Shown: positions 53,116 through 62,432 of the stretch, in pieces
How positions within the stretch are numbered: the stretch's first letter is position 1
Layout of the letters: each line of letters begins with the position of its first letter
Assembly: GCA_003049485.1 (NCBI GenBank)
Contig: PYST01000093.1
Coordinates: forward strand, 52,097-116,096
Direction of reading: 5' to 3'
DNA length: 64,000 bases
Origin: Ophioceras dolichostomum
Lineage: Eukaryota > Ascomycota > Sordariomycetes > Magnaporthales > Ophioceraceae
Translations under genes and position numbers: made by a program
Notes under the pieces: model-generated
What the model was told of the DNA's origin: nothing
What the model saw: the letters and a program-made list of their open reading frames with translations, nothing else
The model's database searches: none

Positions 53116-54258
53116 CTACGCCTCGGCGGGGTACAGGTCCTCCTTGAGCGTGATGCCCAGCTCCTCGCGCAGGGGCTTCAGCTCTTCCAGGTACTGCTTG
53201 TATTGGCCTTCGTTCTCGACCTTGGCCTTGACACCTGTTGAATGAGTAGATTGTTGCGTTGGTCAGTTAACTAGTCATCCATCGGGCCAAGGTTTCCTCT
53301 CCTCCCTCGGAGGAACATGGATGCATGGTAGCACTGAAGATGATGAACGGCGGCAATATAGCGCGCAGCGAATCCCGGCAGCGAATCCCGGCCATTGTAT
53401 GCGCCGGCGGGGGACTGATTGAGGAGGAATGGATTGAGAATGCTCATGCTCACCCTCAAAGACACGGACGGCGGTAGGGAAGTCGTTGACTCTCCGCGCA
53501 GCTTTTAACGCGGCGGTCAGGACGGCGGGTGAGGGGACGAGATCGTAGGCGAAGGCGTTGTTCAGGTTGCGCTGTATTGTGGTGGTTGGGCGAAGCTTGC
53601 GTTAACCCTCCTTGTTCGGCGTGCATTGGTGATCATCCCTTGCCGTTGGCCCAGCTCTCCGAAGCTTGCCGAAGCTCGCCGAGCAAGCTTTCCTGGTGTC
53701 AAAGTCGGGAGATCCAAGAAAAAAACTGACCTGGAGCTCAAAGACGTCCTGGACGGAGTCAAACTCCTTCTCGTATCTAAAAGGTTCCGCAAAAAATTCC
53801 AGCATCAGCATCCCTGTCCTATGAATTGAAATCCTCCGCTGTTTTGGTCTTCCGGCGCGGCGCTAACGTCCGCTGTGCCTCCCGATGGATGTCGGAGCTC
53901 AAAGAGCTTCGGACCGATCGCGGGACGACGCTAGGAGGCCAATTGGCTTGTGGGCGCATTCCGGGGTATAGAGCCAATGGCAACGGGCGGGATTGAGCTT
54001 CTCCTCCTGCTGCTGCTGCTCTCGAGCCTCGGTTCCGTACCTCGCGCTGAACTCCTCGAAGGTCTCCTCCGAGTGGGCGTCGGAGCGCATGCTCGCGGAA
54101 GTGCTGAAGCTGCTGCTCACGGAGGGGACGGCCAGCATGCCGGGAACGAGGATGGCGGCGCGAGCGGCCATCGGCTGGGCGGCCGGGCGGATAATATTGG
54201 CACGGAAGAAGGTCGAGGCAGGGCCGCGGGCCGCGACTCTCAGGATCGAAGCCGACAT
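53116..54258 (-). CDS. COX6: Cytochrome c oxidase subunit 6 (mammalian COX5A homologue)
   Basis: Four exons: 54258-54041, 53776-53731, 53571-53454 and 53234-53116 (501 nt, 166 aa). The N-terminal 50 or so residues are Arg/Ala/Ser-rich without acids, a mitochondrial presequence. The mature part shows the family signature SEETFEEFSARYEKEFDSV, DVFELQRNLNNAFAYDLVP, AALKAARRVNDFPTAVRVFEG and LREELGITLKEDLYP. The nuclear-encoded subunit sits on the matrix side of complex IV and in yeast is required for assembly and activity. Intron 2, between Gln and Arg of DVFELQRN, has a weak GTCAGT donor; all junctions restore the expected protein. Divergent from the ELO gene. Confidence 0.95.
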
Positions 54259-56040
54259 TTTGTGGTGTTTGGACTTTTTGCACGAGTGGTTTTTTTTGTC
54301 AGGAACCGAGAGGGGCAATCGACGATTGAACCTTCCCCGGTCAACCTCTTCTATTATCAAGTCAAAAAGAGAGAGAGAAAAACAAAAGGGAAATCGCGAG
54401 GTTCAAAAAAAAAAGCAAGAGAGATGCCTTGGAGGGCTGAAGCTTCGAGTTTTACAGTGAGGGTCGCGGCGAATTGCGGTTGGGCTAGGAAAGGAACAGG
54501 AACATCGAATGATCTTTCGGCTCACTTTTTTCGTGGCTCACCAGGGAGCTTCCGGGCTTTGCTCCTGCCTTGTCAGCGAGGAGGGGACGCTGAATTGGTG
54601 GCCTCAGGCTCCAAAACGCTCCACTTTCCCGAGGTAAAGCGGGCCAATCAGTGTGGTCAGGTTATCAATCTGCCCCAACCTTCTATCTCATTGAGGGAAA
54701 GCGTTCATGATGATCAACAGTGCGCATCATCTCCAACTCCCCAATTGAGTTGTCCTCACCTTCGAAGGATGTATGTCACGGTCCACATAAAATCCTCGAG
54801 CTTTATTTCGATGCATCACGGATCACAAAGTCGAGGGAAAGGGAAGCAAAGCGTGCGTCAGAGCTGTCAAAAGCTGCTACCCAGCTCCGGGTACAGGTGA
54901 GAGCTCCTGCAGGGACACACGGAAAAAGTGCTGTTGCTCCAAATTACAGTACGTCCCGGTGCCGCGGGAAAGGAAAGCCAAAGACAGGGATGGGACGGCG
55001 CCGGTCCGTCCAATCCTCCGTCTCCGCTCGCACCGTGTCGCGTTACGGATTAAATCACGTGGACGCTCACTTGACTTTGAATTCCTAGAGGAAGCCTTCA
55101 CATCCGAACACCCTCTGGACCCGAGGATTCTGAATACTGATTGATCAATGTGCGTACTCCGTATTCTCAAGACTCCCGAGTAATCATCGCAGACCCTCCA
55201 GCGTCATTGGGCGACGGTCATCAATGGTGTGGGGTTTGTTACGCTCTTTCCTTCTTTCCTCTGCTGAAGGATGTTGCCTCCATTGGTGAGTTAGAAACGG
55301 CCGAATCACATGCAACGGAGCGTATGGCGGGACGGGAGCCGTGGGAGACCCAAAATGAAATGAGGCAGGTACGTACCGCCAAGCGTACCCGCCAAGAACT
55401 GGAAATCGGGGTAATCACCAATCCCCTTTCCCCTTTTTCTCCTCGGCAGGTGCGCCGGCCTTGCACGAGGCAAAACGGTAAATATTTTTTCTGTCCTTTC
55501 CAATCCTCCTGTCTTGTTTCTCTCAGTCTGGCCGCGTGTTTCTCACTTCTGGCACAAGCAGATACACTCTTGTTTCATGCTTCGACGTTGACGAAGTCGT
55601 TTCCTTCTTTTTTCGTCTTCCTTCTTTTTCCCTTCTCCTCACTCACTTTTGCATTCTTGTCACTCTTTCCGCGCACGTTGCCGTTTCTTTATTTTCTGAT
55701 CGACGCGGCCGCGGCTTAAACCCCGTTTATCGCCGCCCCATTCCGTCCCGCTCCAGACGAGTCGAGAGAAAAACACTCTCCCGACACTTCCGGCTGTCGT
55801 CTCTGTGAGTGAATAAGTACGTTGTTTCACTTGCCCTCTCACCTACTGCGCATACACGTTTGCAGTCGCGTCGCATTCCAGTCCTACATCCAGTCCTACA
55901 TCTTAGTCCCTCCATTGCGCACGCGCATTACACACTCTCCGTCCATCCCTTTCGTTCGTCCTAACCTCGAAGCGCGCACATACAGTAGACAGACCAAAAC
56001 TACCACTAGAGAGAGAATCGGATAGAAGGCCCTCGCAACG
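54259..56040. other. Divergent COX6-ELO spacer
   Basis: 1.8 kb containing both promoters. The part from about 55480 to 56040 is strongly pyrimidine-rich, as expected for the ELO 5' leader. A-rich tract at about 54400-54415. Frames at 53950-54900 and 55141-55719 are antisense or leader open frames without family features. Confidence 0.5.
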
Positions 56041-57527
56041 ATGGCGGCCCCTTCCCCAGTAGATTCCTTTCTCGAGAAGATCCCGATACCAACTCTCGAC
56101 CATCCCTTCGGCGTACCGCTATGGCCGATATTCAACAAGGCCTTCGAGGTCGTGGTCGGCTACCCGGCCGACGACTTCCAGTTCGAGGCACGCGTGACCG
56201 CGATGTCGACGCTGAAGGAGACGGGGATCTTCATCGTCTGCTACTACCTGCTCATCTTCGGCGGCCGCGAAGTTATGCGCAACCGGCCGGCGTTTAAGCT
56301 AAAGACGCTCTTCCTGATCCACAACTTCGTCCTGACCTTCGTGAGCGCGGCGCTCCTGGCGCTGTTCATCGAGCAACTCCTCCCCACCGTCGTGCGGAAG
56401 GGCCTGTTCTACAGCATCTGCGATATGGACGGAGGCTGGACCCAGTCCCTTATCGTCTTGTACTACGTATGCTCGATCTGTCCTCTGTCCTCTGCTCTGT
56501 TCCTCTTGCACACCTCAAACCCCACACTTCGCAACTTGCTAGCATCTCGGGTACAGAAAACTGACAGTAAATCTCCCGCGCTGCGCATATTATAGCTGAA
56601 CTACCTGACGAAATACCTGGAGCTGCTCGACACCGTCTTCCTGTTCCTGAAGAAGAAGCCATTGAGTACGTTTCTGAGACAATCCTTACCCCACACCGAT
56701 GTGCATGTCGTTTGCTGCAGCACGATCATATGGCTGACTTGAAAATTGCACAGCTTTCCTTCACTGCTATCACCATGGTGCGACCGCTTTCCTGTGCTAC
56801 ACGCAGCTCATCGGCTCAACCGCCGTGCAGTGGTCCGTCATTACGCTGAACCTGTTGGTTCACGTTGTCATGTACTGGTACTACTTCCAGAGCGCCCGCG
56901 GAGTGCGGATTTGGTGGAAAGAGTGGGTGACGCGCCTGCAAATTGTCCAGTTCGTGATTGACCTCGGTAAGTTTTTTCTCTGCATCTTCTCTTATCATTC
57001 TTTATTGCCAAATTACCGATCCCACAAACAATGGGTCGTCAGGGGTTATCTTCTTGCCGCGACTCGATCGAAGGACCCACCCAGAACCTCCTGCCACCGC
57101 GAGATCTGAAGAGCATGTCCGGTGGGGAATACAGAAACAGGCAAACTGACCTATCACCTCACCTCACCCTTCTCCTTTTACAGGCTTCATCTACTTCGCG
57201 TCTTACACTTACTTCACCTCGACCTACTTCGAGTGGATGCCCAACGTCGGCAAGTGCGCGGGCGAGGAGTTCGCCGCCTTAGCCGGCATCGCCACCATCA
57301 CGTCGTACCTCGTCCTGTTCATCTCCTTCTACCTGGCCACCTACAAGAAGGACAAGCAGCTGCCGACGGCGCGCAAGTCCCTCCGCCGCATGAGCCAGGC
57401 TCCCCTGCCCGACCCCCATGACCTCATCGAGAGCCACCACGCCCCGGCCACGAACGGCCAGGCCGCCTCGACCGGCCTCAAGGTCAACGGCAACGGCTCT
57501 TCGGCGCCGCGCTCCCGCAAGGCCTAA
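56041..57527 (+). CDS. ELO-family very long chain fatty acid elongase
   Basis: Four exons: 56041-56466, 56596-56665, 56754-56966 and 57184-57527, 350 aa. ELO proteins are multi-span ER membrane condensing enzymes that add two carbons from malonyl-CoA to acyl-CoA, supplying sphingolipid precursors. The diagnostic motifs are present: KYLELLDTVFLFLKKKPL, the histidine box TFLHCYHHGA (His about 169-173), and VQWSVITLNLLVHVVMYWYYF followed by WWKEWVTRLQIVQFVIDL. Several hydrophobic spans of 18-24 residues are visible (for example ETGIFIVCYYLLIFGG and IHNFVLTFVSAALLALFI). The tail after the last span is polar and ends with a basic RSRKA, consistent with an ER retention signal. Overall similarity to yeast Elo2/Elo3 is evident, but I cannot assign the exact paralogue. 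Confidence 0.94.
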
Positions 57528-60500
57528 ACCGCTCGCTCTGCTTTGGGCAATGTCCCCGTCCTGCTCCCCCATATCTCAAAACCCCAATGTCGCCTCTAGC
57601 CTCTCTAGCCTTGACCACTGGTAGGATGAGGGGCAGAAGGAGAAGGATGAGATGATCAATCACATGGGCACCACAGTGGGGAAGGGGAAGCTGAAGAACG
57701 GGCCAAGGACCATTGGCCGTCTAGTACGTCAGTCAGGCCTTTTGTACAGGGGAGAGTGCTGCAAACTCGCTCTCCCTTCGTTCTATACCGATCCTACCTG
57801 AACACACCACACACACCTCGAAAGTCAGCACCTCAGGCTCTTTTCCACTATGGCACTCTGACGAGCAGTCTCGCCTTGCCATAGAATCCACGTATAAAAC
57901 CTTGTATTACTTCTCAATTTATTTTTCTCTTTTGTTAATGGCGATTTGGTGGGGGGCAAGGGGAGTTGGTATGCGTCGGTATAAGGATGGACCCAAAAAG
58001 CGAGAGAAAAGGGGGTGGTGGATCAAAACAACAACACAAAAAAAAGGATCTGAATGACGACGTACTTCTCATGGGTCGGGTCGGTGGGACTTGCATCAGC
58101 GGATGATATAATTAAAGCCTCGAGACGAAGCCGGGGAGGGGATGGCGGACAGCGAGTGACAGTGGTCCTTATTCAAGCAGCAGACGCAGACGCCTTCTTC
58201 TTCTGCCCCTTGAGCTACTCCTTTCTGCGCACACTCTTCTTTGCTTGGTTGGTGAGAGAAGGCGGCATCAAGCACACATGGGCTGGATGGATTACTCATT
58301 TGCATGGGGGAGACGCTCTTGCCTTTTATTTTATCTTACGGGGAGGGAAGGCCAGCCGCGGAAGAATGGGGATAGCCGATGATGCGACGTTCTTCCTACT
58401 AAACGTCTATCCTCCTCTCTTTCCCATTTACCTTTGCGTTCTTCAATCCTCCTCTTCTTCCCTGTTACACTCTCTAGTACTCCCTTCTTCCTTTCGTTTT
58501 CTTCTTTCATGTCATATATGTATGCACACTGTTTCTTCTTCTGCTCTGGCCGCTCGCTCTGTATGGGCGCGGCACCTCTCTTTCGGCGCTACCGCTTACT
58601 TACCTAGGTAGGTTGGTACCTACCTAGTTAGTACATCGTAGCCAGCTGAGGAGAAGGGGGAAGAGCCCCCGTAGACAATGCTAATGCCATAAATACAAAA
58701 ACAAATAGAGAATCCGACGACGTGCGCATCCACCTCGGTGTCGCCCTAGTGGTGGTCCCCGCTGCGATGTTGCCCCGGGAATGAACCAAGGGAGATATCG
58801 TATATCGAGGGGGTACAGGTACAGTACGCTAGAGTGGACCTTGGGTGAGGGGGGATCCCTAAGAAGATATACGCATGCAAGCTCGTCCAGCTGCTGTTCG
58901 GGGTTTGTATCGTTGGTAGGCAGACATAAAGACAGAAATCTAGAAGCGCATCCCACGTTTTCAGGTATCTGTAGGACGGTTGGCTGAGAGACAATAGCAG
59001 GGGGATGACGCATCCGCCCACTACGGGCGTTTCCAATCGCTGCCGCCGTACATCCCGTACGCTGCTTAACTGAGATGTCTACCAAGAAGGAGGAGGGGCT
59101 GGCTGGCTCCGGTCCCAAGTAGTGAGAAGACTAGATGGAGAACGGATGACGTTCGGTGGTGGCGGTGATGTTTGATATACTACTAAGAGCCTCGTATCGG
59201 AGGGGGAGCAATTACTTCCGCTGGGCATGTTATCCACTGTGTGTCAGAGCTAAGACGGTTCGTCTGATACACGATGTGCGTAAGTCCCATTCCCCGGGTT
59301 GACCCCAGTGCAAATCTTCCGACTGGTCGGGCCGCATACATTACGGCGTGCCGAGCCGTAGTTGTGCGTGTATGACACCGCGGTGCCGACATTCATCAGA
59401 CGGTAGCGGTCTGGTGGGGAGCGGAGATCTGTTTCGAGGATGAGTGGATGACGTGCGTGATGGGAGATGGGCAGGCAAAACAAGGAAACGGGACCGCCTT
59501 CTCGCCAAGGAGATCAAGGCAAGCAGGAAGACTCGGAGGATGGCTTTACGACGGTGGTGCATAGTCCAGATGCGACGATTTGCTGGCAGACGCTACTCCT
59601 TTCTCACTTGGCCTCCCCGGGGCTTCTGCCTGGAGGGAGAAGATTCGCCGCCCCCTCCCTGGATTCCAAGACATGGAACAAGAAACTGTTTCTGATAGTT
59701 TGCCGCCTAACTACCCAGGCTGGGTAGTCAGAAACCAAAATTTTGTGCCAAGAGTCTCGTTTGGGTTAGTCAGCATCTCCGCCCTATAATTATAGGTAGT
59801 CACCCACGCTCCCACGAAAACTTTGCGCCAAGCGTCCTGATTGGGTTAGTAAGCGTCGCCGCCCTTAGCTCAGGCCCGCGTCACCCCTGCTCAGTGAAGC
59901 TCAGGATTTAATCACCTTCATCGCCTTTTGCGGCGGGATGCACGCGAACCGTCCCCTACTCAACCAACACCACGTTTCCCCTCCCCGAATTTTGTCAACT
60001 TTACGCGACTGCTGCCATGGACGAGGCATTCGGCCACCGACGCCAGGAAAAGGGGGGAGGGGGGGCGCGCAAATGCGGCCAAACACCGGTTTCTGGCACC
60101 CTCCAAATTCCCTCGACGTCCAGGCGCCCGTTGCCTGGCTTCATTCGACGGCATCGGTCGGACAGGCGTCGTTGGTCCCGCTACCTCTGCTGCTGGGAAG
60201 ACCAAATCGTAGGTGGGGAAAGGTAAGCAGCATGTCCTTGGCGACGCCGGCGGCAGAGGCGGTGCCGTCTCTCTTTTACCAAGTGGCGTACCGTAGCGGA
60301 AGTTCTCAGTAGGCTCCAACTTCAGGCCCTTTGGACCTGACGAAACCGCAGACAGCCTGCACATACACGGGGTCTAAAGGCGCCAGGGGAGCACTGCAAG
60401 CAATCCTTGGCGTCGAAAACGAACGCTGGGCAATGTGCACAGCCTCACCAAGGTCAGAGCCATGTCAAAACCCATAGAGATAAACCATGCTCTAACCGTT

Positions 60501-60657
60501 CACCTCCGGGCTGCCGCGCATGCATCATATGGTGGTGGCGGCAGCTGAGGTCTGCAGGGAAAGTCAGACATGGGCGTCCGTAGGTCGGGCTGGAGAGATT
60601 GTGTTATTTGGGAGCGCCATCGGTATCTGTCGACGTTCTCTTCCCGCCATCACCAAA
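57528..60657. other. 3.1-kb spacer leading into the accessory block
   Basis: ELO 3' flank, then sequence without supportable genes. TACCTAGGTAGG/TACCTACCTAG runs at 58600-58630. A diverged tandem duplication is listed at 59741-59864. Open frames at 58681-59118 (minus) and 59928-60312 (plus) have no recognisable motif. Confidence 0.5.
59741..59864 (+). repeat. Two diverged tandem copies, about 79-bp period
   Basis: The block TTTTGTGCCAAGAGTC...TTGGGTTAGTCAGC...CCGCCCT starting at 59741 recurs as CTTTGCGCCAAGCGTC...TTGGGTTAGTAAGC...CCGCCCT starting at 59820, with several substitutions. GGGTAGTCA / AGGTAGTCA precede both. Function unknown. Confidence 0.6.
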
Positions 60658-60939
60658 AGTGTTGATTGTATTGACTGATGATCACCAATCATCAGAGTTG
60701 TTGACCGCAAAGCCTCGAGTGACCACGAGGCTCTGGCCAATTCACAACATCAACGACTACGTCAACGAGTGCCTCAGTTAACGTCATTGACCTTCCGTCT
60801 CTCTCTGTATTTAAGGAGAGGGACTCTCCCTCTGCCTCTTCCATCGAACCTAGCTTAGAATATATGAAGAGTTGAACCTGCTTTGGCAACCCCTCATCTT
60901 GCACGCGTACAAACGCTTTCTACCTGGGCCTTCCAACAA
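60658..60939 (+). repeat. Left arm of a 282-bp inverted repeat
   Basis: Matches the reverse complement of 62143-62424 over its whole length without gaps; by eye about 25 of 282 positions differ, most of them transitions. Inside are a palindrome (CTGATGAT, five bases, ATCATCAG on the minus strand), a TATTTAAGG TATA-like element at about 60808-60818 and a TTGAACCTGCTTTGGC block. Read left to right it lies upstream of the truncated PNP domain, so it may be a duplicated NLR-type promoter. Confidence 0.8.
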
Positions 60940-61169
60940 AAAGATTTTCGATTATACGCAGCGATTATCGTTAAAGTTTTCCTCTGGATTGAAGGCCTCC
61001 GTGCCTGGGTATTGTACGATTATCACATCGCCAAACCGTAGCGCACACTCATATCGTCCTTTGGTGAATTGCATTCTGAGTAACCGTAGTCCCCGCACTT
61101 CAACCTTCATCTCTCTCGCCTGCTCGCCTATCCTCTCACTCCCCGGTCGCCTCTCTTTTCACTCTTTCC

Positions 61170-61514
61170 GTGGGTGTAGCTGAAACCGTCCCGTCATACG
61201 CTCCAGACAATAGTATACCCGCATCTCTCCCGCAGAGTGAAGCCGATTTCGGGGTTGCAATCATTTGCGCCCTCACCCTCGAATTCGACGCCATCGAAGG
61301 CCTGCTCGACCGCAACGACCACGAAAAATTCGAGAAGGAGGACGAGTTCGTCCAGTATATTACCGGCGCCATCAATCCCCACAATGTCGTGGCCATTCTC
61401 CTGCACGGGACGGGCGGTACCCCATTGGCAATGGCCGCGGGCTTGATGAAGAAGCGTTTCCGTGCTGTCAAGGGTCGAACAAGGAGAAGAGGAAGAGACG
61501 TTGTTGTGCCTTGA
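61170..61514 (+). pseudogene. Truncated PNP_UDP-like effector domain of a fungal NLR
   Basis: 114 codons from 61170, closed by a TGA at 61512-61514. The motif LPQSEADFGVAIICALTLEFDAIEGLLD followed by a Tyr-x-x-Gly-Ala-Ile-x-x-His-Asn-Val-Val segment is the N-terminal signature of the nucleoside-phosphorylase-like domain found at the front of many fungal NACHT/NB-ARC proteins with ankyrin or other repeats. The match stops at KKRFRAVK, after about a third of the domain; a basic, non-homologous tail follows. There is no ATG at a suitable place (the frame opens on GTG), so the 5' end is missing or spliced in from upstream. I call it a relic, possibly a decayed NLR 5' end. Confidence 0.6.
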
Positions 61515-61869
61515 AGAGGCCTAAAATAGAATAAAGATCGGCGAGTGAACTAAGTTGTAAGTCGTAGTCACATGACAAAACGTAATATGACCTCACATCT
61601 GGCGATTTGTACATCTTACGATCTGTGCCCGTAACACCTTCGGCTATGAACGCCCAACTTACACCGCTGCTAGTTGTCGTGGTATATCAAGGCTGAAATG
61701 TTGGAGGGTTCGCCCCGAATGCCGAAGTCGTCACCATTGTCTTCGCTGATGGGGCCTCCTCTCCTACTATCATTGCTGGTGCCACGACTTAGCACGAGGA
61801 GCTCCCACCCGTTCAAGCCAAAAGGACGAGAATATCAAGTCTAACGACTTAATCTCTCTAGGAGCTCTA

Positions 61870-62142
61870 TCAATTGGCTACGCACCTTTCGGTCGGTGCG
61901 CCCAATTGATACCGCGCCGTAACAGCTGGAGGCTCTTCTGTTGTCCTTAGTACTGGAGGCTCCTTCCTCGTTGTCGCGGGAGCAGCGCTTAGTATGCCTG
62001 CACTTCTCTTTCGTCGCTTGCGATCGTGATTATGGTCGTTAGCGCTGGAGTTTCGATTAGCATCGGCATTGACAGGCAGCACTCGCTTCGCTGGGTGATG
62101 GCTGCGGGAAGCAGTAGCAGTAACAACTATTAGCAACCCTCC
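61870..62142 (-). other. Weak candidate relic downstream of the right repeat arm
   Basis: Minus-strand frame open to 61870 with a basic, Asn/Arg-rich segment (NRNSSANDHNHDRKRRKR) such as often precedes the effector domain in fungal NLR genes, then no recognisable domain before the stop. It would be read from the right inverted-repeat arm, as the PNP relic would be from the left arm. Evidence is thin. Confidence 0.2.
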
Positions 62143-62424
62143 TTGTTGGAAGGCCCAGGTAGAAAGCGTTTGCGCGCGTGCAATATGAAGGGCAGCCAAA
62201 GCAGGTTCAATTCTTCATATGTTCTAAGCTAGGTTCTATGGAAGAGGCAGAGGGGGAGTCCTTCTCCTTAAGTACAGGGAGAGGTAGAAGGTCGATGACG
62301 TTAGCTGAGGCAATCATTGATGTAGTCGTTGACGTTGTGAATTGGCCAGAGCCTCATGGTCACTCGAGGCTTTGCGGTCAACACCTCTGATGATTGGTGA
62401 TCATCAGTCAACACAATCAACACT
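62143..62424 (-). repeat. Right arm of the 282-bp inverted repeat
   Basis: Reverse-complement partner of 60658-60939, equal length. It starts nine bases after the stop codon of the ankyrin gene on the minus strand, so the repeat begins exactly where that gene ends. The TATA-like element (here TACTTAAGG) and the 8-bp palindrome are conserved. Confidence 0.8.
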
Positions 62425-62432
62425 CCTCCTTT

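Noticed and set aside
53950..54900. 316-codon plus-strand open frame
   Set aside because: Its left part is antisense to COX6 exon 1, and the rest covers the divergent promoter; no family features.
60692..60904. 70-codon minus-strand frame conserved in both inverted-repeat arms (also 62178-62390)
   Set aside because: Both arms keep the frame, but the differences are as often amino-acid changing as silent, so this looks like a by-product of DNA similarity rather than a selected protein.
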